From JAHDHW01 sp965220465 (GTDB lineage Bacteria > Bacteroidota > Bacteroidia > Chitinophagales > Saprospiraceae): DNA of 64,000 nucleotides. Positions 34,325 through 42,605 of the stretch are shown here, piece after piece (position 1 is the first letter of the stretch; every line of letters starts with the position of its first letter). The stretch is from positions 620,001-684,000 of the forward strand of contig CBDCPZ010000024.1 of the NCBI GenBank assembly GCA_965220465.1, written 5' to 3'. Both the position numbers and the translations under genes were made by a program. The notes beneath the pieces are model-generated. The model had not been told where the DNA came from. It saw only the letters and a list, made by a program, of their open reading frames with translations, and did no database searches.

Positions 34325-35920
34325 ATGAAAACTCCACATCAGACTACAGTAGAGTCTCTAGAAAATTCCTCCCATTCAACCAATCCCGTTTATTTAATTA
34401 AAGGTGATATCTCCGGTATTCAGGATTTTATTTTTAACGTGAACTCGAAAGGAGCTGCTCGCTCTTTAAAAGGTCGTTCTTTCTTTATTAAGATACTGTT
34501 AGAAGTAGTGATGCAAAAAGTATTTGATACTTTTCGGATTGCTGTAGAAAACCAGGAGGATGCTAAAATTTCTACATCCGGTGGTAATTTTATTTTACAA
34601 CTGAATACTGAGAACCCCGACCTCATCGACGATATTCAGCTGGAAATTTCTAAATCCCTAAAATATTCGGGATTAAATATGATGCTCACCTGCGTGGAAA
34701 TGCAAGAATCTTATCAGAATACTTTGGAAGTATTACATCAGAAGACACGACAAAGGAAATTTGGACTATTAACAAAATATAATAATTTTTTTGATCCATT
34801 TGATCGAATAGAAATATCCAATATTAATGGACTATCGAATAATAGAACACGGGAAAATACGAAATGGCATGGAATTACTGACGAGCTTAAAATCAAGGAT
34901 AATTCTTTACTTATAAATATTGACCCCTCTGCTTCTTCGCAATTTAAAATATCCAGGAATCAAATCGAAATACTAGGATACAAAGTCAGTTTTGGGAAAG
35001 GAGGTATATCTGTTTCCAATTTTCTGGAAATTGTATTTCCATTGAAAGAGGAGGGTACCTACAAAAAAAATGATAATCTTCTGAAGTTTGAAGATCTCTC
35101 AGCCGGAAAATATTTCAATCAACATTTTGATCGCTACGACAGAAATTCAAAACGATGGATATATATCGGAAAGAGAGGAATTGATAAATTAGGCATCCTG
35201 GCTATGGATGTCGATAATTTGGGAAATGCCGTAGAGAATGTTTCAAGCCCCAAAGAACACAAACGGTTCGACAAGCAACTCCAAAAGTTTTTTAACCATA
35301 AACTAAGAGAAATTATTACTCAAAAATATTTTAACCAGGTTTACACGGTAACGGCGGGAGGAGATGATAGCTTTTTCGTTGGAAAATGGAATACCATGAT
35401 TGATTTGGCAATTGAAATTAATACTGCTTTTGAAACCGAATTTAAGGAACGGGAACTAAGTATTTCTGCTGGTCTTGTCATTGTGGATTCAAAATTTCCG
35501 GTCGTTCGTTTTGCTCAGATGGCTGAGGATGCTTTAAAAAATGCTAAATATACCTATGAAAAAAAAGGGAACATTAGTCTATTTGGTGAAGTTCTGGATT
35601 GGGATATTCTAAAGCGGGAAGTTACGAATTTGAGAAACGACTTTAATAGAAAAGCGCGAAACCTGATTTCATCAGGATTGTTGGCAAAAGCCAGACATAC
35701 GGCAATCAACATAGCAGATGACAAGGGGGTCAAGCTATCTGATTTTTGGATAATGAGTTATTATATGCGAAATATCAGAGGAGAAAAACATGGTGGCTTA
35801 TTAAAAGAACACCAAAATTTGTTGACATTATCTACCACACAAAAAAGTAAACAACTCGCAAAAAATTACCGCCTCATATTTCCTATTGCTGCAAGATTGG
35901 CAGAATTAGATAATCGATAA
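34325..35920 (+). CDS. cas10: Type III-A Cas10/Csm1, lacking the HD nuclease domain
   Basis: The 531-residue protein opens almost directly with the first palm domain (YLIKGDISGIQDFIFNVNSKG, about residues 23-43, then RSLKGRSFFIK). The second palm domain (GKRGIDKLGILAMDVDNLGNAV, near 285-305) carries the cyclic-oligoadenylate synthase motif GGDD at 345-348 (TAGGDDSFF). A helical C-terminal domain follows. Typical Csm1 proteins have 750 or more residues with an HD DNase domain before the first palm; that domain is absent here and no HD protein is encoded nearby. Single-strand DNase activity is therefore probably lost, while cOA signalling is probably kept. It is the large subunit of the Csm effector complex. 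Confidence 0.93.
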   Translation: MKTPHQTTVESLENSSHSTNPVYLIKGDISGIQDFIFNVNSKGAARSLKGRSFFIKILLEVVMQKVFDTFRIAVENQEDAKISTSGGNFILQLNTENPDLIDDIQLEISKSLKYSGLNMMLTCVEMQESYQNTLEVLHQKTRQRKFGLLTKYNNFFDPFDRIEISNINGLSNNRTRENTKWHGITDELKIKDNSLLINIDPSASSQFKISRNQIEILGYKVSFGKGGISVSNFLEIVFPLKEEGTYKKNDNLLKFEDLSAGKYFNQHFDRYDRNSKRWIYIGKRGIDKLGILAMDVDNLGNAVENVSSPKEHKRFDKQLQKFFNHKLREIITQKYFNQVYTVTAGGDDSFFVGKWNTMIDLAIEINTAFETEFKERELSISAGLVIVDSKFPVVRFAQMAEDALKNAKYTYEKKGNISLFGEVLDWDILKREVTNLRNDFNRKARNLISSGLLAKARHTAINIADDKGVKLSDFWIMSYYMRNIRGEKHGGLLKEHQNLLTLSTTQKSKQLAKNYRLIFPIAARLAELDNR

Positions 35921-35932
35921 TAATAATAAATT

Positions 35933-36334
35933 ATGACAGAAACGACTAAAAAGCATCCACTTTTAGAGAATTACTTCAAAGTCAATTCCTTTGAAAATCT
36001 CTTGTCCATCAAATCTTCCGATGCCGAAGGTGTCAAAAATACCATTCAGAGTGTTGAAAAAATGATGGGAGACTATGCGGGAAAGATTACCTATACTCAG
36101 ATTAGGAATATTCTCCAGCTCGTAAAAAATAAAGATTTCGAAAAAGATCTGGGTGCTTTTTACAAAACACTGCCAATGCTTGCCTATACTGAAGCGAGAC
36201 TAGCGAAAAATGACGATGGGAGAAAAGTGATTTCTTTTATAAGGGAATTAGCAAGTGCTGTAAAACAAGATCAATACAATGTTTTTGTAGACATTATGAA
36301 TACCATTGTGGCTTATCATAAACTTAACAGTTAA
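35933..36334 (+). CDS. csm2: Csm2, small subunit of the type III-A complex
   Basis: This 133-residue mainly helical protein sits in the standard position after cas10. Residues TYTQIRNILQLVKNK and LPMLAYTEARLAKNDD, followed by a C-terminal helix ending in VDIMNTIVAYHKL, match the Csm2 family pattern (QIR..., K/M-LAY-x-x-AR, then ...IVAYHK). It lines the crRNA-target duplex in the complex and has no catalytic role. It starts 12 bp after cas10 and ends 10 bp before csm3. Confidence 0.88.
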   Translation: MTETTKKHPLLENYFKVNSFENLLSIKSSDAEGVKNTIQSVEKMMGDYAGKITYTQIRNILQLVKNKDFEKDLGAFYKTLPMLAYTEARLAKNDDGRKVISFIRELASAVKQDQYNVFVDIMNTIVAYHKLNS

Positions 36335-36344
36335 AAATAAAATC

Positions 36345-37001
36345 ATGGCTAAATTAACGCATAAATTACATATTACAGGCGATATAATCGTCGAAAGCGG
36401 ATTACACATTGGAGGTTCTGAAGTGGAACTAGATATTGGCGGAATAGATAGTGAAGTGATAAAAATAAAACAGGGAAAAGAAAGAATTCCATACATCCCG
36501 GGGAGTTCATTAAAAGGTAAACTCAGGTCAATTATTGCCAGACACTTTGGTTATACTAAACCCGAATATGATAAAGGTACAGTAGCTAACTTATTTGGAA
36601 TCGCACCCAAAGGCAGAGATCAAAAAAGGGTTATTTCTCAACTCATTATCAGAGATAGTTATACCAAAGGTGATGTCTTTACCGAAGACAAAGCAGAAAA
36701 CACAATTGACCGCCTGACAGGAGCAGCTAACCCTAGGCATATGGAACGAGTAACCAAAGGCGCTGTCTTTGGCCTGGATATGATTTTAGACATTTATGAA
36801 AATGATAATGAATCAAAGTTGTTACAAACTCTTGATCTTGGGTTCCAAATCCTTAAAAAAGATTATTTAGGCGGAAGTGGTACCAGGGGTAATGGGAAAG
36901 TAAATATTTCCAGCTTATCCATCAAAAAAATAATATTTCAGAATGATGGTAGTATAAATGATAAAGAACAACATTCCTTTAGCTTCCATGCAAATAAATA
37001 A
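36345..37001 (+). CDS. csm3: Csm3, RAMP backbone subunit with target-RNA cleaving Asp
   Basis: The 218-residue protein starts at ATG 36345 (MAKLTHKLHITGDIIVESGL); an upstream in-frame GTG overlaps csm2 and is unlikely. Family motifs are GLHIGGSEVELDIGGIDSEVI (about 19-39), YIPGSSLKGKLRSIIARHFG (near 50-70), NTIDRLTGAANPRHMERV, and the glycine-rich loop YLGGSGTRGNGKV. Asp35 in GGIDS corresponds to the catalytic Asp33 of Streptococcus thermophilus Csm3, so target RNA cleavage should be intact. Several copies form the backbone along the crRNA. Confidence 0.95.
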   Translation: MAKLTHKLHITGDIIVESGLHIGGSEVELDIGGIDSEVIKIKQGKERIPYIPGSSLKGKLRSIIARHFGYTKPEYDKGTVANLFGIAPKGRDQKRVISQLIIRDSYTKGDVFTEDKAENTIDRLTGAANPRHMERVTKGAVFGLDMILDIYENDNESKLLQTLDLGFQILKKDYLGGSGTRGNGKVNISSLSIKKIIFQNDGSINDKEQHSFSFHANK

Positions 37002-37005
37002 GATA

Positions 37006-38016
37006 ATGAAAATCGCAAGAATCCCATTACTGGAGTACAGCCGTTTTCATTTCGGGGAGTTAAAAATGGACGATAATCTGGCTCTTTCGACATCTGCCTT
37101 GTTTGCCCATTCTGATACCCTATTTTCAGCTTTGGTACATGGATATGCTAAACATAATGGCGATGCAGAAAACTTTGCCGGTGAATTCCAAAATGGATCA
37201 ATAAAAATATCTTCTCTTTTCTATTATGTTTTGGGAAATGAACAATATGTATATTTTCTGCCAAAACCTTTATTTTTGGATATCAACAGCCCTAAATCCA
37301 AGGATGGAAAACATAAATTACGCAACAGGATAAAGTTTGTATCCCTTGGTGTGTGGGAAAATGGGTTTGAAGAACAAAAGTGGACTGTTGAAAATGGAGG
37401 ATATAAAATCATTGATAATCTTTTTGTGCTTACTGATATTGAATATAACTCCCTTAAAACGGAAGACGATTTAGTAATATGCAAAAATGTGTTATCTCCA
37501 AAAAGCCCCATTCGAGCTCATGATAATGCTGCCATTTACTATCAGGCAGATGTAGAAATAGGGAATAATTCTAATCTTGAAATAGGTTGGTATTTTATGT
37601 ATAAAGCCAATGATGAAAATGAAAAACAACTAAAAATTGCAACCAACATTATGGCTTATTCGGGTATCGGTGGAGAAATCCATAATACCGGGCGTACTGT
37701 AAGAGCACATCCTGAATTTGATACTATAAGCCTCGGAACTGTAAAAAGTGAAAACCCTAATTTTATCAATGTCTCTTTATTTTGCCCGGAAAACGAAGTT
37801 GAATTTAAGTATGCAATACACTACTCGACTATCTTGCGTGGTGGGCGTAAACTTCCGCATGGTGGTAATGCCAAAGTTATTCGTATGATTGAAGAAGGTG
37901 CCCTTCTTTCTAATGAAGCAAAAGGAAGGATTGAAACAATTGGAAATGACGGAAATGGTTACCCGATTCTCCGCAATGGAATACCAATATTAATACCTGT
38001 TGATTATGACTCTTAG
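37006..38016 (+). CDS. csm4: Csm4, RAMP subunit binding the crRNA 5' tag
   Basis: The 336-residue protein starts at the ATG at 37006 (MKIARIPLLEYSRFHFGE), 4 bp after csm3; an earlier in-frame start overlapping csm3 adds an unlikely tail. SALFAHSDTLFSALVHGYAK and IGGEIHNTGRTVRAHPEF, and YSTILRGGRKLPHGGNAKVIRM near the C-terminus, match Csm4 (a SDTLfsal motif plus a terminal glycine-rich region). It binds the crRNA 5' handle and joins Cas10 to the Csm3 backbone. Its last 11 bases overlap csm5. Confidence 0.92.
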   Translation: MKIARIPLLEYSRFHFGELKMDDNLALSTSALFAHSDTLFSALVHGYAKHNGDAENFAGEFQNGSIKISSLFYYVLGNEQYVYFLPKPLFLDINSPKSKDGKHKLRNRIKFVSLGVWENGFEEQKWTVENGGYKIIDNLFVLTDIEYNSLKTEDDLVICKNVLSPKSPIRAHDNAAIYYQADVEIGNNSNLEIGWYFMYKANDENEKQLKIATNIMAYSGIGGEIHNTGRTVRAHPEFDTISLGTVKSENPNFINVSLFCPENEVEFKYAIHYSTILRGGRKLPHGGNAKVIRMIEEGALLSNEAKGRIETIGNDGNGYPILRNGIPILIPVDYDS

Positions 38017-39511
38017 ACTCCAACAAGCTAAAATAGAAGTTACTACACTTAGCCCTGTACATATTGGCAATGGCGAGCAACTATCCCCTGTCGGAGAGTT
38101 TTTTACTACCCAGGAAAAGGTCTATTTTCTTGATAACGATAAGCTTATAGAGGTAATTGAAGGTATTGGCAAACGCGAGGAATATATCCAGAAGATACTG
38201 GAAAAGGGCATTGAACTTGATTTTTATAAGGTGTTGAAAGAATGGGACATTGATTCCACTCAATTTGCAAAAAGGACAATAAACCTCAACCAACTAGGCC
38301 TGCTTTCTTCTCAGAATAATATCTTACATCAATGTATCAAGACCAATGAGGAAGCTTATATCCCTGGAAGTAGCCTAAAAGGACTTTTTAGGACAGCCAT
38401 GATTATCCATTTTTTTAATGAGAATTCATCCATTTTACAAAAGGTGGAAGAGAGCATTAGCGAAAAATTGTTGGGTGGACAAGGTAAGAGTGGATTGGGA
38501 AAGCTTTGGACAAAAATCGAAAAAAAATATTTCCCGGACTTTGTGTTTCATGCGCTTAGATTGACAGATAGCGCAACTACCTCTGATAAAAACCTTGTGA
38601 TAGAACAAATGAGCCGGGTTCCTTTTTATGAAAGCGAAGGCGATGGTAAAGGAGTCGATTGGTTGTTTGAGTGTATCCAATCTGAGCAAAGCTTAGCTAC
38701 GGAATTAAGTATATTCCCTAAATTCGAAAAAGAACGAATTAAATTCTACCATGAAAAGAATAATCTTGACATTAATGATTTTCATATCGAAAATTGGGAT
38801 TATTTACGAAAAGCAGATATTTCCAAAATCTTTAAAATATTAAATGATTACTCTTTGATACTCATTGATTTTGAGATAGCATTGCTGCAAAAAACAACTC
38901 AAAATAAAGATGTTTCCAGACAGCTTATTTCAAAGCTGGAAAACTATAAAAAATCCATTGTGGATAGCGAAGGAAAATATGCTATTGCCCGATTAGGTAA
39001 AGGCAAGACCATGTTTTTTCAAACTATATTACCCATTTTGTCGGAAGATTTAAGGGAAAAGATCCTAGATTTATATCGGGAAGAACCAAGTTTCGATTTC
39101 CCACGTACTCGTGTACTTTCTGTAAAAGACAATGAAATGACCGGATGGGTAAAGTTCCTATATGATGAATCACAACAATTGGATCCTGTAGTTTTCGATA
39201 AAGAGGCTTTTGATGATTCTGAAAAACCGAAACAAGTTTCTCAGCCCCCCAAACCAGTCTTCATACCTCTCGAAGAAAGAAAATTATATGACAATGTACT
39301 AAAGGGAAATCTGCAAATTGGTATTTCACTGAAGGCTTATTATTACTTGCCTAAAGAGATTAGTTTTAAAATCAATGGTGAACTTTGGGAAAGTGTTCAG
39401 CTAGTCAGGCCAAAAGGATTTTTAAAAAATTACAATCAAGGTGAACTCATTGATCTGGTCATCCAACAGATTACTAAAGCTGGCAAAATCAACCAGGTAA
39501 AACTCATATAA
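38006..39511 (+). CDS. csm5: Csm5, RAMP subunit at the crRNA 3' end
   Basis: The 501-residue protein starts at ATG 38006 inside the end of csm4. The N-terminal half has Csm5 motifs: VTTLSPVHIGNGEQLSPVGEF (about 13-33), AYIPGSSLKGLFRTAMIIHF (about 115-135) and LRLTDSATT. The C-terminal region has YAIARLGKGKTMFFQTILP. It caps the Csm backbone and recruits nucleases that trim the crRNA. It is longer than many Csm5 proteins (about 350-450), with extra helical sequence at about 210-330. Its stop codon overlaps the next start (TAATG). Confidence 0.92.
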   Translation: MTLRLQQAKIEVTTLSPVHIGNGEQLSPVGEFFTTQEKVYFLDNDKLIEVIEGIGKREEYIQKILEKGIELDFYKVLKEWDIDSTQFAKRTINLNQLGLLSSQNNILHQCIKTNEEAYIPGSSLKGLFRTAMIIHFFNENSSILQKVEESISEKLLGGQGKSGLGKLWTKIEKKYFPDFVFHALRLTDSATTSDKNLVIEQMSRVPFYESEGDGKGVDWLFECIQSEQSLATELSIFPKFEKERIKFYHEKNNLDINDFHIENWDYLRKADISKIFKILNDYSLILIDFEIALLQKTTQNKDVSRQLISKLENYKKSIVDSEGKYAIARLGKGKTMFFQTILPILSEDLREKILDLYREEPSFDFPRTRVLSVKDNEMTGWVKFLYDESQQLDPVVFDKEAFDDSEKPKQVSQPPKPVFIPLEERKLYDNVLKGNLQIGISLKAYYYLPKEISFKINGELWESVQLVRPKGFLKNYNQGELIDLVIQQITKAGKINQVKLI

Positions 39512-40338
39512 TGAAAAAGTACTTTTTTATAATTCTATGCTTTATAGTAGGTTCTAACTTGATCGCAAAGGATACCTTAGCCTTGCAGCAAGATATAGAG
39601 CAGTTGCGACATGTGATGAAAGACAGTATCCAACAAATAGGGAAACGAGTGGATAATGGAGCCGAGACCTTAAAAATTGCTAAAGAATATGCTGGCAGTG
39701 CTGATAAAATGATTTCCAATTTCTATGGATTTCTTGGGGTGATCGCTACTATTTTAGGAATAAGTCTTTTTGCTGTGTATAGAAGATCTTTAAATAAATT
39801 TAACCAAGTACTTGAGAAAAAATTTGCAGAGCAACAAAAGGAAATAGATAGAGTTCTTTCTACAGAAAAAAGTTCGATCTACATCAAAGACAACGCTCAT
39901 ATAATGGTCATTCATAAGGATTCCCATGATCAAAGCTCAGGAGAATTTAAGAAACTCGAAGAAACTATTTTTAATGAATTTGAAAACCCTAGCCATATTT
40001 CAGCCAATGATCTTAATGAATTAACAGACAAACTAGCTGAATTTGTAAAGATTGACGCCCCATTAAAAATCATCTTAATGAATGATGATCTATTCAGTGA
40101 TTTAGAAACACAAAAAATAAGAGAGAAGTGGGAATTTACAGCCGCTTCAAAGGATATAATAAATGGAAGCTTTGATTTATTAAAAACGAACGAAGTTGGG
40201 TTAGTACTTTTTGGGAGAACTTATTTGGATGCTTTCAAATTACCTTATTTGGCATTTTCTAACCAGCCATATTCTACCTATACCAATGTCAATAACCTGC
40301 TCAAATATATGATGGTTGCCAAAAAGATAAAACCATAA
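39511..40338 (+). CDS. Uncharacterised single-pass membrane protein within the type III-A operon; candidate effector
   Basis: I do not recognise a family. The 275-residue protein has a signal-like N-terminus (KKYFFIILCFIVGSNLIAK, 2-20), a short extracytoplasmic helical stretch (22-67), one membrane helix (about 71-90, followed by Arg-Arg, so the C-terminus should be cytoplasmic), a coiled segment (92-118) and an alpha/beta domain (about 120-275). Its strands include IYIKDNAHIMVIHK, LKIILMNDDLF and VGLVLFGRTY. It is translationally coupled to csm5 (TAATG) and 3 bp from cas6. No CARF, HEPN or SAVED motif is evident. Because Cas10 keeps GGDD and csm6 is absent, it may be the cyclic-oligoadenylate receptor or a membrane effector (inference). 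Confidence 0.7.
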   Translation: MKKYFFIILCFIVGSNLIAKDTLALQQDIEQLRHVMKDSIQQIGKRVDNGAETLKIAKEYAGSADKMISNFYGFLGVIATILGISLFAVYRRSLNKFNQVLEKKFAEQQKEIDRVLSTEKSSIYIKDNAHIMVIHKDSHDQSSGEFKKLEETIFNEFENPSHISANDLNELTDKLAEFVKIDAPLKIILMNDDLFSDLETQKIREKWEFTAASKDIINGSFDLLKTNEVGLVLFGRTYLDAFKLPYLAFSNQPYSTYTNVNNLLKYMMVAKKIKP

Positions 40339-40341
40339 ACC

Positions 40342-41025
40342 ATGCGCACCCCTATCCTCACCCTCCGCCTCCTCGATATCCCCATGCCGGATGATCCAGG
40401 CACCAAAAAGCTGCTGCTCGGCGGAGCAATCGACCTGGTGCGGGAGCATGAAGAATTGTTTGTAAAACAAGGGATGGACATCCGTATTTTCCACAACAGC
40501 GACATCCAATATTCAGCTATTCAGATCGACCGGTACCAGCAAAGCCCCGAATGGACCGCCATCGGCCAACAGGCGGTCAAAGCACTGGAGGTCTGGTATG
40601 AACTTTTCAAAAAAGATACGCCGATGCCGTTGCAAAATACTATAGAGATCAGGGAACTATACACCCCGGATTTTCTGCCTTATCAGAAAAAGTACCAGGC
40701 CGAATGCCTGCTGGTCAGCGATAATCTGGCAAAAGCCCTGAACCCGCTAACTGACAAATTCGCCCGCTTCGATATGCTCGAAAAATACCTTTACGGCAAC
40801 CTTCAGGGTTTCTTTAAACATATCGGGTACGAACATGATAAAAACGCGCATTTTCTTAAAGTGACCGTTTTGAGCCTTAAGCCTTTTAAGCATGCTTTGC
40901 CTGTGTTTCAAAGGCAGAAAAAAACAGCTTTTTTGCTGGCTTTTAAATGCAACTTCCGGCTGCCGCAGACACTGCGTATCGGACAATCCACTGCGCTGGG
41001 CTACGGAAAAGTGGCCCATCTTTAG
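40342..41025 (+). CDS. cas6: Cas6-type crRNA-processing endoribonuclease
   Basis: The 227-residue protein has the Cas6 glycine-rich loop near the C-terminus (LRIGQSTALGYGKVAHL), preceded by a strand-rich region (LAFKCNFRLPQ), and lies directly before the CRISPR array. It would cut the repeat RNA to release crRNAs. The catalytic His is not certain; candidates lie among the N-terminal half. Its base composition is clearly richer in G+C than the csm genes before it (for example the first 60 bases are dominated by CC and CTC words), which suggests separate acquisition. It starts 3 bp after the membrane-protein gene. Confidence 0.8.
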   Translation: MRTPILTLRLLDIPMPDDPGTKKLLLGGAIDLVREHEELFVKQGMDIRIFHNSDIQYSAIQIDRYQQSPEWTAIGQQAVKALEVWYELFKKDTPMPLQNTIEIRELYTPDFLPYQKKYQAECLLVSDNLAKALNPLTDKFARFDMLEKYLYGNLQGFFKHIGYEHDKNAHFLKVTVLSLKPFKHALPVFQRQKKTAFLLAFKCNFRLPQTLRIGQSTALGYGKVAHL

Positions 41026-41080
41026 TGTGATGCCAAACTAGTTCTTTGACATAATGGTTCATTTGCTTTCAGTAAGATAT
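41026..41080 (+). other. Short cas6-array gap, possible leader
   Basis: Only 55 bp separate the cas6 stop codon from the first repeat. This is short for a leader, so the array may be transcribed together with the cas operon. No strong promoter is visible. Confidence 0.35.
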
Positions 41081-42509
41081 GGTTGATTGAGTAAGGAAAT
41101 CATAGCCCGTTAAGACTTTAAAATTTGTTCGGCGTGGTATCTGTTTGCGTCGAAGTGAGTAAGGAAATCATAGCCCGTTAAGACATAATACTGGTAGGTA
41201 AACCCTCCGTCATTCCCAACGTCGAAGTGAGTAAGGAAATCATAGCCCGTTAAGACTTTTATGCAGCAGCCATTGCTGTACCAGCCGGTCGAAGTGAGTA
41301 AGGAAATCATAGCCCGTTAAGACGTTGTATTCTCGTACACCAGGGCGTTGCATAACGTCGAAGTGAGTAAGGAAATCATAGCCCGTTAAGACTTCCCATA
41401 CATAGGGCATAACTGCCCTAAGCATTGTCGAAGTGAGTAAGGAAATCATAGCCTGTTAAAACCTGACGGTTTTGGAACAGCCTTTCAAAATGATAATGTT
41501 GAAGTGATTAAGGAAATAATACTCCGTTAAGACTATAAAACATGCAGCCAACCCGCATTTAGTGTTTGTTGAATTGATTAAGGAAATGATACTCCGTTAA
41601 GACTACAAAGTGGATTGCCTGTTAATTCTTGAGGTAATGTTGAATTGAGTAAGGAAATCATAGCCCGTTAAGACGTAGGTTGTGTTTACAAAGGTTTTAC
41701 CCTTTAAGTCGAATTGCCTAAGGAAATGATACTCCGTTAAGACACATAATACCGTTGATACGCAATTTGCCAACTGTCGAAGTGAGTAAGGAAATCATAA
41801 CCCGTTAAGACCATCCAGGCTAGGTCTACCAAGTTCTCTTCGTACTGTCGAAGTGAGTAAGGAAATCATAACCCGTTAAGACGTAAGTGGGAGTAACCCT
41901 ACGTTTCGACAGCTGTGTCGAAGTGAGTAAGGAAATCATAACCCGTTAAGACTTTAGGAAGCGTTACAGGCACTACTGCTGTTGTGTCGAAGTGAGTAAG
42001 GAAATCATAGCCCGTTAAGACTAACATAGCTACCAGATCGGATAATTCTAGTTCGGTCGAAGTGAGTAAGGAAATCATAGCCCGTTAAGACGATACACAC
42101 ATACCATCAAGGCTATATCACCTAATGTCGAAGTGAGTAAGGAAATCATAGCCCGTTAAGACATTCCATACCATAGGCCGATGATGCATCCGCAAGTCGA
42201 ATTGAGTAAGGAAATCATAGCCCGTTAAGACATTTCATTCATGGTCAAATCCGGCACCGGAATGCGTCGAAGTGAGTAAGGAAATCATAGCCCGTTAAGA
42301 CTTGAATTTAATCACTTCCTGGTGAGCAGGTTGCACGTCGAAGTGAGTAAGGAAATCATAGCCCGTTAAGACGGTTACATAGTATCGGTCTTCGGCAAGC
42401 GAAAGTCGAATTGAGTAAGGAAATAATGTTCCGTTAAGACGGATCTTCGCAAAGCTCGAAGTTGAAATCCCAGGTTGATTCAAATAAGGAAATAATGTTC
42501 CATTAAAAT
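41081..42509 (+). CRISPR. Type III-A CRISPR array, 21 repeats and 20 spacers
   Basis: Repeats are 36 bp; the main form starts GTCGAAGTGAGTAAGG and ends CGTTAAGAC. Spacers are 31-36 bp. Repeat starts: 41081, 41149, 41221, 41288, 41357, 41427, 41498, 41568, 41639, 41708, 41776, 41847, 41917, 41986, 42056, 42127, 42196, 42266, 42337, 42405, 42474. Repeat 1 differs in its first bases. Repeats 7, 8 and 10 have ATACTCC in place of ATAGCCC, 11-13 have ATAACCC, 20-21 have ATGTTCC, and 21 is strongly degenerate. The degenerate end at 42509 suggests a leader on the cas6 side and plus-strand transcription, but this is not certain. No cas1 or cas2 is in the window. Confidence 0.95.
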
Positions 42510-42605
42510 CCACTACAGCTATAATTTTGAATTAGTGAGCGATAAATCTGTATTTTAGCCAGTGAATATTTGATAGGTTGATCATGTAAAAATATTAGGA
42601 GATTT

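Noticed and set aside
36306..36344. Upstream GTG start for csm3
   Set aside because: It overlaps csm2 and adds residues before the conserved Csm3 N-terminus; the ATG at 36345 fits the family.
39511..40338. Assignment of the membrane protein as Csm6 or a CARF-HEPN protein
   Set aside because: No R-x4-6-H HEPN motif and no recognisable CARF pattern; the architecture is a single-pass membrane protein.
41110..42513. Minus-strand open frames across the CRISPR array that repeat VLTGYDFLTHFD
   Set aside because: The peptide repeat is a translation of the CRISPR repeat itself; the frames shift between spacers and have no coding features.
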